Notes under the pieces: model-generated
Database searches by the model: none
Told to the model about the DNA's origin: nothing
The model's input: only the letters and a program-made list of their open reading frames with translations
Part shown: positions 50,148 through 63,323 of the stretch, one piece after another
How the letters are laid out: each line of letters begins with the position of its first letter
Numbering within the stretch: the stretch's first letter is position 1
Program-made: the position numbers and the translations under genes
Assembly (NCBI RefSeq): GCF_900618535.1
Contig: NZ_UYJA01000004.1
Coordinates: 434,001-498,000, forward strand
Direction: 5' to 3'
Source of the DNA: Pseudomonas bubulae
GTDB taxonomy: Bacteria; Pseudomonadota; Gammaproteobacteria; Pseudomonadales; Pseudomonadaceae
Length of the DNA stretch: 64,000 bases

Positions 50148-52198
50148 GTGCTCAAGATTTTCTGGTTGAACTGGGCACTGAAGAACTGCCACCAAAAGCC
50201 CTCAATACCCTGGCTGATGCATTTCTCGCCGGGATTGAAAAAGGCCTGCAAACAGCCGGTCTGAAATTCAGCGCGAAAAAAGTCTACGCCGCACCGCGCC
50301 GCCTGGCCGTTCTGCTGACCCAGCTGGAAACCCAGCAGCCTGACCGCAGCATCAATATCGACGGCCCGCCACGTCAAGCTGCTTTCGATGCCGAAGGCAA
50401 CCCGACCCAGGCAGCCCTTGGCTTTGCCAAAAAATGCGGCGTTGAGCTGAGCGAAATCGACCAGAGCGGCCCAAAACTGCGTTTCAGCCAGGTGATCGTC
50501 GGCAAGCCGACCGCCAGCCTGCTGCCGACCATCGTTGAAGACTCGCTCAATGACTTGCCGATCCCCAAGCGTATGCGCTGGGGCGCGCGCAAGGTCGAGT
50601 TCGTACGTCCAACCCAGTGGCTGGTCATGCTGCTGGGCGACGAGGTCATCGATTGCACGATCCTTGCGCAAAAAGCCGGTCGTGAGTCCCGTGGCCACCG
50701 CTTCCATCACCCGGAAAACGTGCGCATCAGCGCCCCGGCCAACTACGCCGAAGACCTGCGCAAAGCCTACGTGCTGGCCGATTTCTTTGAGCGTCGCGAG
50801 CTGATTTCCAAGCGTGTGGCCGAGCTGGCGACGATGCAGGAAGGCAGCGCTATCGTGCCGCCGGCCCTGCTCGACGAAGTGACCGCGCTGGTTGAATGGC
50901 CGGTGCCGCTGGTGTGCTCGTTTGAAGAGCGCTTCCTGGACGTCCCGCAAGAAGCCCTGATCACCACCATGCAGGACAACCAGAAGTACTTCTGCCTGCT
51001 GGACGTCGATGGCAAATTGCTCCCGCGCTTTATTACCGTGGCCAACATCGAGAGCAAAGACCCGCAGCAGATCATCTCGGGTAACGAGAAAGTGGTTCGC
51101 CCGCGCCTGACCGATGCCGAGTTCTTCTTCAAGCAAGACAAGAAGCAAAAACTCGAGAGCTTCAACCTGCGTCTGCAAAACGTGGTATTCCAGGCCCAAC
51201 TGGGCAGTGTTTACGACAAGGCTGAGCGTGTTTCGAAACTGGCGGCATTCATTGCCCCGCGCATTGGCGGTGACGCACCGCGTGCCGCCCGTGCCGGTTT
51301 GCTGTCCAAGTGCGACCTGGCCACGGAAATGGTCGGCGAGTTCCCGGAGATGCAAGGCATTGCCGGTTACTACTACGCGCTGAATGACGGCGAGCCTGAA
51401 GACGTCGCCCTGGCGTTGAACGAGCAGTACATGCCGCGTGGCGCGGGCGCCGAGTTGCCGAGCACCCTGACCGGTGCTGCAGTGGCCATCGCCGACAAGC
51501 TCGACACCCTGGTGGGTATTTTCGGCATTGGCATGTTGCCTACAGGCAGCAAAGACCCGTACGCACTGCGTCGTGCAGCGCTGGGTATCCTGCGCATCCT
51601 GATCGACAAGAAACTCGACCTCGACCTGACTGAAGCAGTGAAATTCGCTGTCAGCGCTTTCGGGGCCAAGATCAAGTCGGCCGGTCTGGCAGATCAGGTT
51701 CTGGAATTCATCTTCGACCGCCTGCGTGCGCGTTACGAAGACGAAGGCGTGGACGTGGCCACTTACCTGTCGGTACGTGCCCTCAACCCAACGTCGGCGC
51801 TGGACTTCGATCAGCGCGTGCAAGCCGTACAAGCGTTCCGCCAGTTGCCGGAAGCCGCTGCACTGGCCGCCGTGAACAAACGCGTTTCGAACCTGCTGAG
51901 CAAGGTTGAAGGCACGGTTTCGACCCACGTTGAAGCCCGCTATTTCGACAATGCTTGTGAGTTCTCGCTGTTCTCGGCCATCCAGAAGGCCGACGAGGCC
52001 GTACAGCCAATGGCTGCTGCCCGTCAGTACAACGAAGCCCTGACCCGTCTGGCCTCGTTGCGCGAGCCGGTGGATGCGTTCTTCGAAGCGGTGATGATCA
52101 ACGCAGAAGACCCGAGCGTGCGGGCTAACCGCTACGCCTTGCTGGCCCGTCTGCGTGGCCTGTTCCTGGGTGTTGCCGATATTTCACTGCTGGGCTGA
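50144..52198 (+). CDS. glyS: Glycine-tRNA ligase beta subunit
   Basis: A 684-residue subunit carrying tRNA recognition. It begins [19 protein letters not shown] and contains [20 protein letters not shown] (about 146-165), [14 protein letters not shown] and a C-terminal DALR-like anticodon-binding region (from about 570). Usual length. Coupled to glyQ by ATGA; gmhB follows after ten bases. Confidence 0.97.
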   Translation: MSAQDFLVELGTEELPPKALNTLADAFLAGIEKGLQTAGLKFSAKKVYAAPRRLAVLLTQLETQQPDRSINIDGPPRQAAFDAEGNPTQAALGFAKKCGVELSEIDQSGPKLRFSQVIVGKPTASLLPTIVEDSLNDLPIPKRMRWGARKVEFVRPTQWLVMLLGDEVIDCTILAQKAGRESRGHRFHHPENVRISAPANYAEDLRKAYVLADFFERRELISKRVAELATMQEGSAIVPPALLDEVTALVEWPVPLVCSFEERFLDVPQEALITTMQDNQKYFCLLDVDGKLLPRFITVANIESKDPQQIISGNEKVVRPRLTDAEFFFKQDKKQKLESFNLRLQNVVFQAQLGSVYDKAERVSKLAAFIAPRIGGDAPRAARAGLLSKCDLATEMVGEFPEMQGIAGYYYALNDGEPEDVALALNEQYMPRGAGAELPSTLTGAAVAIADKLDTLVGIFGIGMLPTGSKDPYALRRAALGILRILIDKKLDLDLTEAVKFAVSAFGAKIKSAGLADQVLEFIFDRLRARYEDEGVDVATYLSVRALNPTSALDFDQRVQAVQAFRQLPEAAALAAVNKRVSNLLSKVEGTVSTHVEARYFDNACEFSLFSAIQKADEAVQPMAAARQYNEALTRLASLREPVDAFFEAVMINAEDPSVRANRYALLARLRGLFLGVADISLLG

Positions 52199-52208
52199 GG
52201 GGTTGCCG

Positions 52209-52742
52209 TTGAAACTGCTGATTCTCGATCGGGACGGAGTAATCAATTACGACTCCGACGCTTACATCAAGTCAGTCGAGGAGTGGCAACCACTGCCCGG
52301 CGCGATCGAGGCCATTGCGCAGTTGAGCAAGGCCGGCTGGACAGTCGCCATCGCGACCAACCAGTCCGGCATTGCCCGCGGCTACTATGATGTTGCCACG
52401 CTGGACGCCATGCACGCCCGCTTGCGGGCGCTGGTGGCAGAGCAGGGTGGCGAGGTCGGATTGATTGTCTATTGCCCACACGGACCTGACGCGGGTTGCG
52501 CTTGCCGTAAGCCCAAACCTGGCATGTTGCAAACGATTGCCAACCATTACGGCGTTGATTTGGCCCAATGTTGGTTCGTCGGTGACAGTTTGGGTGACTT
52601 GCAGGCTGCGCAAGCCGTCGATTCTCAGCCAGTTTTGGTAAAAACCGGAAAGGGCCTACAGACATTGGCCAAAGAGTTACCGGTTAATACTCTAGTATTT
52701 GACGATCTGGCGGCAGTCGCCGCAGAACTTATCCACAAATAA
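52209..52742 (+). CDS. gmhB: D-glycero-beta-D-manno-heptose 1,7-bisphosphate 7-phosphatase
   Basis: A 177-residue HAD-superfamily phosphatase in LPS heptose synthesis. HAD motif I DRDGVINYD (about 7-15), TNQSGIARGYYD, the zinc-binding set in YCPHGPDAGCACRKPKPG (about 95-112), and GDSLGDLQAA. The only start near the family position is TTG 52209, with GAGGGG upstream; the longer open frame lies inside glyS. Confidence 0.94.
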   Translation: MKLLILDRDGVINYDSDAYIKSVEEWQPLPGAIEAIAQLSKAGWTVAIATNQSGIARGYYDVATLDAMHARLRALVAEQGGEVGLIVYCPHGPDAGCACRKPKPGMLQTIANHYGVDLAQCWFVGDSLGDLQAAQAVDSQPVLVKTGKGLQTLAKELPVNTLVFDDLAAVAAELIHK

Positions 52743-52819
52743 AGCATGTTCGAACACTGGCCTGCACGTTATGCGCTGGCCTGTTCCCTTATGCTTTATC
52801 CGCAACGGTAAAAGCCGCT

Positions 52820-53590
52820 ATGTCGATACTGCAGGCCATCAGAACCTTCTTCTTTTACCTGCTGCTGGGCACCAGCTCTCTGCTGTGGTGCTCGCTGAGC
52901 TTTTTTGTCGCTCCGTTTTTGCCGTTCCGTGCGCGCTATCGGTTTATCAATGTTTACTGGTGCCGCTGCGCGCTGTGGCTGACACGGGTGTTCTTGAAAA
53001 TTGACGTTCGGGTTACGGGCGCAGAAAACATCCCGCAACGACCGTGCGTGATTCTGGCCAACCACCAAAGTACCTGGGAGACGTTTTTTCTCTCGGCCTA
53101 CTTTCAGCCGTTGAGCCAGGTACTCAAACGCGAATTGCTGTATGTGCCGTTTTTTGGCTGGGCGATGGCGATGCTGCGCCCGATTGCCATCGACCGTGAC
53201 AACCCCAAGGCTGCACTCAAGCACATTGCAAAAAAGGGTGATGAGCTGCTCAAGGACAACATTTGGGTGCTGATCTTCCCGGAAGGCACCCGCGTGCCGT
53301 TTGGCCAGGTGGGAAAATTTTCCCGGGGGGGCACGGCTCTGGCGGTCAACGCCGAACTACCGGTACTACCGATTGCCCACAACGCGGGCAAGTTCTGGCC
53401 CAAGACGGGCTGGGCGAAAAAGGCTGGCACCATCGAGCTGGTCATCGGTGAACCGATGTACGCCAACGGCAGCGGTCCACGGGCCATTGCCGAGCTGAAC
53501 GACCGGGTACAGGCCTGGAACGAGCAGGCTCAGCGCGACATGGGTTCGTTGCCTCCTATAGCTAAACCTTCTGAAACGATTGTGAACTAA
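52820..53590 (+). CDS. 1-acyl-sn-glycerol-3-phosphate acyltransferase (PlsC family)
   Basis: A 256-residue membrane acyltransferase. N-terminal hydrophobic span (FFFYLLLGTSSLLWCSLSFF), catalytic HX4E in NHQSTWETFF (about 81-90), FFGWAMAMLRPIAIDRDN and the substrate site IFPEGTRVPFGQ (about 152-163). It makes phosphatidic acid or a related lipid; a second PlsC usually exists elsewhere in Pseudomonas. It closes the glyQ-glyS-gmhB group and is followed by an intrinsic terminator. Confidence 0.92.
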   Translation: MSILQAIRTFFFYLLLGTSSLLWCSLSFFVAPFLPFRARYRFINVYWCRCALWLTRVFLKIDVRVTGAENIPQRPCVILANHQSTWETFFLSAYFQPLSQVLKRELLYVPFFGWAMAMLRPIAIDRDNPKAALKHIAKKGDELLKDNIWVLIFPEGTRVPFGQVGKFSRGGTALAVNAELPVLPIAHNAGKFWPKTGWAKKAGTIELVIGEPMYANGSGPRAIAELNDRVQAWNEQAQRDMGSLPPIAKPSETIVN

Positions 53591-53718
53591 GCAAATTGTG
53601 GATAACTTGTGCACAAGTTTTCTTTTTTTGTGAAAAAACAGACGTAAGCCTATGATTTTCATGCTTATTTCAGACTGTAAGTTTTCACCTAAATACGTGC
53701 ATAAGTTTTTCTAAGCGC

Positions 53719-53750
53719 AAAAAAAACCGGCTTATATCAGCCGGTTTTTT
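53719..53750. terminator. Bidirectional intrinsic terminator
   Basis: A-run, ACCGGCT, AGCCGGT and six Ts between the convergent plsC-type and methyltransferase genes. Serves both strands. Confidence 0.85.
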
Positions 53751-53844
53751 GTGCCTGTCGATTCATTGCTTCTACCGCGCGGCCATCCTGCACCTTGGTA
53801 AATTCAAGATATCTGGATTCATCGCAACCTAACCAACATTGCTG

Positions 53845-55062
53845 TCAGGAAAAGCTATTGCTGCGTGTCAGATGCGGGATGAACGTGGTCTGGTACTTCA
53901 ACTGATCGGCCTTGAGGGTTGACGCCGGATACACCAGATTTTCCAGCTGTCTGGTTTTTTCGATCATCTTTTGATCACCTTTGACGAAGTTTATCGAATA
54001 CGCATTGTCTGGGCCCGGACTCGTAGGGGTGACCGTCACCGGGGTAAATCCAGCATTGGTGGCCATGGCGATCAGTCTTTCTTGGGACATATAATTGGCA
54101 GGTGTTTCAGCTTCCATATATTGATTGTAGGTTCGCTCCAGTTGTGCGGGCGATATATCCGGGTTTTCATGGAGCTTCTTATACAACTCAATGACCACAT
54201 GCATCAGGTCGATATCATCTCCGCTCAGGCGACTGGAGTGCTCGGTGATGCTCAGTACGCCCCCCTCCTTGAGCAGATCGGCGGCTTGTTTGATACTGTA
54301 TTGTTGCACCCCGTCGGAGGGAAAGTGATGCAGTGAATGCTGATACATGACGCAATCAAACTTTCCACCTTCCACTAATGGGTTTGCACAATCGCTCCCT
54401 GCCACTTTGCCGCTGCTCATGCTAGTGCCGTCATAAATGATCTTTTTAACGGATGCACAATTCTTGCGACTCTCGAGTTGCACCGTTTTGCTGTTTTCGT
54501 CCCATCCTGTTTCAGTATCGACTTCCAGGACATAGGGCTCGACATATATGCCGCTGGCCTCGGCCAGACTGGCGGATACATAGGACGTCAGCTTGCCGTC
54601 ATTTCCGCCGATATCCAAAACCTTGAGCTTGTTCGAACCGCGGCCCAAATCTGGATTCACCTCCATGATCATAGTGGCGATGTCATTACCCTTTCTGCTG
54701 AGGTGAGCAGTGACATCAGTCGCAACGGATTGTTTATTGATCGTTGTCGCGTTTCTATACCAATCGCACAGTTTTTCTATAAAAACGGCGTTGGGAAGCT
54801 TTCGTGAAACGTCCTTGGCGAGGCCCATCATATCGGCAATCAAGCGTTCCTTGTACTCATTGCTGATTGAAAAAGAATCCGAGTCGCAGTGATAGGTCAG
54901 TACTTTGGAAAGATCAGCATGTCGGCCAATATTCTCGCCGTGCAACTTTAAATAGTCATGGATAAAGTAATTACTCTTTGAGTCCAGTCGATGTTGGACA
55001 GGTTCGAAGCTTTCCAATGGACCGTCGAATGCCCTAGGAGAGAGTGAGATAAGTTGCAACAT
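53845..55062 (-). CDS. SAM-dependent methyltransferase of unknown substrate
   Basis: 405 residues. The class I methyltransferase core is in the middle: motif I VLDIGGNDGKLTSYV (about 173-187) and the later FDCVMYQHSLHHFPSDGV (about 261-278), GGVLSITEHS (about 297-306). About 170 residues precede the core (LFDSKSNYFIHDYLKLHGEN-like region with CDSDSFSISNEYKERLI) and about 95 follow it. Neither flank was recognised. AAGGAA upstream selects ATG 55062; the frame itself opens at 55263. Codon use is more AT-rich than in neighbouring core genes. It stands alone between convergent plsC and the MFS gene. It may act on a small molecule or a protein; nothing in the neighbourhood decides this. Confidence 0.75.
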   Translation of the reverse strand: MLQLISLSPRAFDGPLESFEPVQHRLDSKSNYFIHDYLKLHGENIGRHADLSKVLTYHCDSDSFSISNEYKERLIADMMGLAKDVSRKLPNAVFIEKLCDWYRNATTINKQSVATDVTAHLSRKGNDIATMIMEVNPDLGRGSNKLKVLDIGGNDGKLTSYVSASLAEASGIYVEPYVLEVDTETGWDENSKTVQLESRKNCASVKKIIYDGTSMSSGKVAGSDCANPLVEGGKFDCVMYQHSLHHFPSDGVQQYSIKQAADLLKEGGVLSITEHSSRLSGDDIDLMHVVIELYKKLHENPDISPAQLERTYNQYMEAETPANYMSQERLIAMATNAGFTPVTVTPTSPGPDNAYSINFVKGDQKMIEKTRQLENLVYPASTLKADQLKYQTTFIPHLTRSNSFS

Positions 55063-55290
55063 ACAGAGTTCCTTATTCGCTGATGATCGTTCTAGGCTAT
55101 AAGTAGGATTATCAGCAAAGCGGGTTCCAGAGACTTTGTATGAGCCCTTGTCCAAAGCTTTGGACGACCCGACCACAACAACAGAGGGGCAGGTTATTGA
55201 ATGGGGCTTTATTGCCACGTTCAAGTTCGGGAATGTGGAAGGCGGTGGGGCTCTTCGCTCCACCGCTCGCTCAAAGGGAAGGCGGGTTAC

Positions 55291-56913
55291 TTAGACCTTG
55301 TCGATATTCACATTCCTCGTTTCCTTGAGGCACAGCATGCCCACCACCAGGCTGACCCCGGTGATCACCACCGGGTACCACAGGCCATAGAAGATATCCC
55401 CGGTGTAGACCACCAGTGCAAACGACACGGTGGGCAGAAAACCACCGAACCAGCCGTTGCCGATATGGTAGGGCAGGGACATTGAGGTGTAGCGGATGCG
55501 AGTCGGGAACAGCTCTACCATCACGGCTGCCAGTGGGCCGTAGGTCATGGTGGCAATGAGTGTCAGTAGTACCATCACCAGTACAACCATTGGCTGGTTG
55601 ACCGCGCCTGGATCAGCCTTGGCCGGGTAACCCGCTTCGGTTATCGCTGCGCGCATGGCCGCTTCGTCAAAACCGCTGATTTTCTGTTCACCTACCGACA
55701 CTTGAACTTCAGCGCCCGGTGCAGCCGACTGTGAGGTATACGGCAAGCCCTGCTTCACCAGGAAGGTTTTAACCTTGTCGCACGGGCTGTCAAAACGTGC
55801 CTTGCCTACCGGGTCAAACTGGAAGGTGCAGGTGCCCGGGTCGGCCATGACCACAATCGGTGATTGACGGCTGGCGGTATCAATCTGCGGGTTGGCGTAA
55901 TGGCTCAATGCTTTGAACAGCGGAAAGTACAGGACTGTGGCCAATAACAGGCCAAGCATCAGGATCGGCTTGCGCCCCACACGGTCAGACAGCCAGCCGA
56001 AGAATATAAAGAACGGTGCCCCGATTACTACGCTGATAATCAGTAAGAGATTGGCCTGGGCCGGGTCCATCTTGAGCATCTGTGTCAGGAAAAACAGCAC
56101 ATAGAACTGCGCGGTATAGAAGGTTACCGCCTGGCCAGCGTTGATACCGAACAGGGCAATCAGCACGATCTTGAGGTTTTCCCATTTACCGAACGATTCG
56201 CGGATCGGCGACTTGCTGGTTTTACCTTCGGCTTTCATTTTCACGAACGCTGGCGACTCGTGCATGCTCATGCGAATCCAGGTCGAGATGCCCAGCAGCA
56301 CGATGGACAGCAGAAACGGCAGGCGCCAGCCCCAGACTTCAAACTGGTCACCGGTCAGGTACCGGCAACTCAGCACCACCAGCAGCGACAACAACAAACC
56401 CAAGGTGGCAGTCGATTGAATCCAGCTGGTGTTGAAGCCACGCTTGCCCGGTGCGGCGTGTTCAGCCACGTAAGTGGCTGCACCGCCGTATTCACCGCCC
56501 AGCGCCAGCCCCTGGAGCATGCGCAATACCACGAGCATGATCGGGGCAGCGATACCGATGCTGGCGTAGGTCGGCAACAGGCCGACAGCGAAGGTCGATA
56601 AACCCATCAAGATGATGGTCATGAGGAAGGTGTATTTACGCCCGATCATGTCACCCAATCGACCGAACACCAGTGCCCCGAAGGGTCTCACCAAAAAGCC
56701 TGCGGCGAAGGCCATCAAGGCAAAAATAAACGCCGTGGTGTCGTTGACCCCAGCAAAGAACTGCTTGCTGAGCACGGTGGCCAAAGCGCCATACAAGAAA
56801 AAGTCATACCACTCGAAAACGGTCCCGAGGGATGACGCAAAAATGATCTTGCGCTCTTCGCGCCCGGTCGTTCCTTTGACGGTAGCCGCCTGTTGTGCAA
56901 GTGCGTCTGACAT
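55291..56913 (-). CDS. MFS transporter, metabolite:H+ symporter type
   Basis: 540 residues, twelve predicted helices. It starts TGREERKIIFASSLGTVFEW (about 16-35), with FEWYDFFLYG and the loop motif FGRLGDMIGRKYTF (about 84-97) typical of the metabolite:H+ symporter subgroup, and a second WLSDRVGRKP later. A ~115-residue extramembrane insertion with two cysteines (DPGTCTFQFDPVGK, FDSPCDKVK) lies between two late helices. TTG 56919 is in frame, but GAGGA suits ATG 56913. It probably moves the substrate of the upstream GMC oxidoreductase or its product; the substrate is unknown. Confidence 0.88.
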   Translation of the reverse strand: MSDALAQQAATVKGTTGREERKIIFASSLGTVFEWYDFFLYGALATVLSKQFFAGVNDTTAFIFALMAFAAGFLVRPFGALVFGRLGDMIGRKYTFLMTIILMGLSTFAVGLLPTYASIGIAAPIMLVVLRMLQGLALGGEYGGAATYVAEHAAPGKRGFNTSWIQSTATLGLLLSLLVVLSCRYLTGDQFEVWGWRLPFLLSIVLLGISTWIRMSMHESPAFVKMKAEGKTSKSPIRESFGKWENLKIVLIALFGINAGQAVTFYTAQFYVLFFLTQMLKMDPAQANLLLIISVVIGAPFFIFFGWLSDRVGRKPILMLGLLLATVLYFPLFKALSHYANPQIDTASRQSPIVVMADPGTCTFQFDPVGKARFDSPCDKVKTFLVKQGLPYTSQSAAPGAEVQVSVGEQKISGFDEAAMRAAITEAGYPAKADPGAVNQPMVVLVMVLLTLIATMTYGPLAAVMVELFPTRIRYTSMSLPYHIGNGWFGGFLPTVSFALVVYTGDIFYGLWYPVVITGVSLVVGMLCLKETRNVNIDKV

Positions 56914-57003
56914 GTGCAAAGTCCTCGGCCCTATGGGCCACAGTGATTATTGTTGTTGTCCACTGCCGGTTCCGGATGACTGCGCCCGAAACCACGATCG
57001 CCT

Positions 57004-58665
57004 TCAGGCGACCGGTATAGCTGCCGTGCGGTTAACGCCTGCTGTGTACTGCGGTGTTTCAAGCGAAGCCTGCAAAATCAGCTGCGCGGCTTTTTCGCCA
57101 ATCATCAGGGTCGGAGAACAGGTATTACCCGACACGATGCTGGGCATGATCGAAGCGTCTGCCACCCTCAAACCCGGTACCCCATGAACGCGCAATTGGG
57201 CATCGACCACTGCCTCGGCGTCCTGGCCCATGCGGCAAGTGCCCACGGGGTGAAAAATCGTCGTACCAATACGGGCAGCTGCGTCGTACAGCTCTTGTTC
57301 GGTCTGCAAGTCCTTGCCTGGCAGATATTCCTCAGGGGTAAAGGCCTGCAGAGCTGCGCTGGCCACGATACGCCGAGTCAGGCGTATGGCATCGGCTGCT
57401 ACCTTCAGATCATCAGGGTGGCTCAGGTAATTGGGGTCGATCAGCGGTGCGTCATCCGGGTTTGCCGAACGGATATCCACGCGCCCCCGGCTTTTTGGTC
57501 GCAAGTTGCACACCGAGGCGGTAAAGGCCGGGAAGGTGTGCAGCGGCTCGCCAAAACGCTCAAGGGACAGCGGCTGGACGTGGTATTGCAAGTTGGCAGA
57601 TAACTGATCAGGGTCGGATTTGACGAACGCCCCCAGCTGACTGGGGGCCATCGCCAAAGGACCACTGCGGTCGTAGGCATATCGCAGGCCCATGCCGACT
57701 TTACCCCACACGCTATTGGCGACCTGGTTGAGGGTTCGGGCCTTGGTCAGTTTGAAGATCAAGCGTAACTGCAAGTGGTCCTGCAAATTCCCCCCCACCC
57801 CGGGCAGCTCATGCAGCACAGTTATCCCCAGGCTTTCGAGCAAAGGCCGCGGGCCAATACCCGAGCGCTGCAAGATGCCAGGAGAGCCAATCGAACCGGC
57901 GCAAAGGATAATCTCGCAACCGGTCGTGAAGGTATGCTGTGCGCCTTGCCAGCGCGCACTGACCTGGGTGGCCCGGCCGTTTTCAAGCAGCACTTTGTCG
58001 ACTTGCACGTCGGTCAAAACCGTCAGGTTGGGGCGCTTGAGTATCGGCCGCAGAAAAGCCTTTGAGGCATTCCAGCGCACACCGGAGCGCTGGTTGACTT
58101 GAAAGTATCCACAGCCCTGGTTATCGCCACCGTTGAAATCGCTGACGCTGGCAATTCCGCTTTGCGCGGCAGCGTCACGAAACGCGTCCAGAATCGGCCA
58201 TGAATAGCGCTGCTGCTCAACCCGCCACTCACCTTCACTGCCATGCAGCTCAGAATTGCCGGCAAAGTGCTTTTCGCTGCGTTTGAACAATGGCAATACG
58301 TCATCCCAGCCCCAGCCCGAATTGCCCAACTCGGCCCAGCGGTTGTAATCACCCGCCTGGCCGCGCATATAAATCATGCCGTTGATGGACGAGCTGCCGC
58401 CCAAGACCTTACCCCGTGGGTAGCTCAGGCTGCGACCTTGCAAACCGGCCTGGGTTTCGGTCTTGAAACACCAGTCGGTGCGCGGGTTACCGATGCAATA
58501 CAGGTAACCCACAGGAATATGGATCCACGGGTAGTTATCTTGCCCGCCCGCTTCGAGCAGCAACACGTTGTGGCGAGGATCGGCAGACAGCCGATTGGCC
58601 AGCACTGAACCTGCAGGCCCGGCACCCACGATGATGTAGTCGTACACCTTGTTGGCTGATGGCAT
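57004..58665 (-). CDS. GMC family FAD-dependent oxidoreductase
   Basis: 553 residues of the choline dehydrogenase/alcohol oxidase group. FAD-binding YDYIIVGAGPAGSVLANRLS (about 8-27), the GMC signature PRGKVLGGSSSINGMIYMRG (about 83-102), a second signature GSIGSPGILQRSGIG (about 260-274), and the catalytic His and Asn in FHPVGTCRMG and VSGNTCSPTLM near the end. It oxidises an alcohol. Choline is possible because relatives include BetA, but the neighbours (MFS plus LysR) suggest a different dedicated substrate. Divergent from the LysR gene. Confidence 0.9.
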   Translation of the reverse strand: MPSANKVYDYIIVGAGPAGSVLANRLSADPRHNVLLLEAGGQDNYPWIHIPVGYLYCIGNPRTDWCFKTETQAGLQGRSLSYPRGKVLGGSSSINGMIYMRGQAGDYNRWAELGNSGWGWDDVLPLFKRSEKHFAGNSELHGSEGEWRVEQQRYSWPILDAFRDAAAQSGIASVSDFNGGDNQGCGYFQVNQRSGVRWNASKAFLRPILKRPNLTVLTDVQVDKVLLENGRATQVSARWQGAQHTFTTGCEIILCAGSIGSPGILQRSGIGPRPLLESLGITVLHELPGVGGNLQDHLQLRLIFKLTKARTLNQVANSVWGKVGMGLRYAYDRSGPLAMAPSQLGAFVKSDPDQLSANLQYHVQPLSLERFGEPLHTFPAFTASVCNLRPKSRGRVDIRSANPDDAPLIDPNYLSHPDDLKVAADAIRLTRRIVASAALQAFTPEEYLPGKDLQTEQELYDAAARIGTTIFHPVGTCRMGQDAEAVVDAQLRVHGVPGLRVADASIMPSIVSGNTCSPTLMIGEKAAQLILQASLETPQYTAGVNRTAAIPVA

Positions 58666-58816
58666 GTATCACCTCGCGCCTTTTATTTATTGTTCTTGTC
58701 CTACACCATCCTATTGATTATTTTCGTGTTGCAAACGCGAGATTTCACCCATGGCTTGTGCGTTTTTGCACAGTCATCCGTAAGCCACATCTGATGTAGC
58801 GCTCTGGGGGTTGATC

Positions 58817-59704
58817 ATGTTCGACTGGAATGACATGCGGTACTTCCTGGAGTTGCAGCGCAGCGGACGTTTACTCACCGCCGCCAAGCGCCTGAACACC
58901 ACCCATAGCACCGTTGCCCGGCATATTGAGAGCATCGAGCAACACTTGGGCGCGGCTTTATTTGTGCAATATGCTCAGGGGTACGAACTGACCCCGGCCG
59001 GGCAAGCCTTGCTCAAACATGCCGAAGCGATGGAAAACGTCGCACTGCTGGCCCAGGAAGAAATCAATCAGTCCCTCACCCCCTTGGGCAAAATCCGTCT
59101 GGGTGTCACCGAGGGCATTGGCATCATGTTTATCACCTCGCGACTGCGGGGTTTATTTGAGCGTTATCCAGGTCTGGAGGTGGAACTGGTCGCAGTACCG
59201 CGCTTCGTCAGCATCCTCAACCGCGAAGCAGAAATCAGTATTCATCTGGAGCGTCCCAACGCCGACCTGTTGATAACTCGAAAACTCACTGACTACCGGC
59301 TCGCGCTCTATGCCAGCCGCCTTTATCTGGACAAGGCGCCGCCCCTGAACAGCCGCGACGATCTGGCCAACCACTACTGGATCGGCTACGTCGACGACCT
59401 GTTGTTCAGTCAGGAGCTGCTGTTCCTCAATACCTTCTGCCGCACCCCGACCGTGACCTTTCGCAGCACCAGCGTCATTGCCCAGCAACAAGCCGCTCGT
59501 GCCGGGCTGGGTATCGCCGTATTGCCCAACTACATGGCCGCTGACGACCCCGACCTGGTGCGTGTATTGCCGGGCGAGTCTGTGCAACGCAGTTACTGGA
59601 TCAGCACCCGCCGTGAACTGCACAAATCCGTAAGGTTGAGGGTGGTGTGGGATTTTTTACTGGAGTTGTGCCGCGAGGAGAGGGCGGTGCTGTTGGCGCC
59701 ATAG
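58817..59704 (+). CDS. LysR family transcriptional regulator
   Basis: 295 residues. Winged helix-turn-helix at the N-terminus (MRYFLELQRSGRLLTAAKRL, then THSTVARHIESIEQHLGAAL) and a periplasmic-binding-like effector domain (about 90-290). The frame opens at TTG 58811, but GGGG with proper spacing selects ATG 58817. Divergent from the GMC gene across about 150 bases, the usual position for a LysR activator of the adjacent operon. Ends before a bidirectional terminator. Confidence 0.9.
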   Translation: MFDWNDMRYFLELQRSGRLLTAAKRLNTTHSTVARHIESIEQHLGAALFVQYAQGYELTPAGQALLKHAEAMENVALLAQEEINQSLTPLGKIRLGVTEGIGIMFITSRLRGLFERYPGLEVELVAVPRFVSILNREAEISIHLERPNADLLITRKLTDYRLALYASRLYLDKAPPLNSRDDLANHYWIGYVDDLLFSQELLFLNTFCRTPTVTFRSTSVIAQQQAARAGLGIAVLPNYMAADDPDLVRVLPGESVQRSYWISTRRELHKSVRLRVVWDFLLELCREERAVLLAP

Positions 59705-59720
59705 TCATTTTTTAGCCATT

Positions 59721-59752
59721 AAAAAAGGCCAACGCTGAGCGTTGGCCTTTTT
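59721..59752. terminator. Bidirectional intrinsic terminator between the LysR gene and gyrB
   Basis: AAAAAA, then GGCCAACG, loop CTGAG, CGTTGGCC and five Ts. Usable from both converging genes. Confidence 0.88.
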
Positions 59753-59775
59753 GGGTACTGCGGGTCAAAACAGGA

Positions 59776-63302
<3,527 letters not shown>

Positions 63303-63323
63303 CTAGCGTGGGCTGTGCATAAG

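Noticed and set aside
50057..51928. 623-codon minus-strand ORF opposite glyS
   Set aside because: glyS is certain on the plus strand. The antisense product is His/Gln/Arg-rich shadow sequence with no motif.
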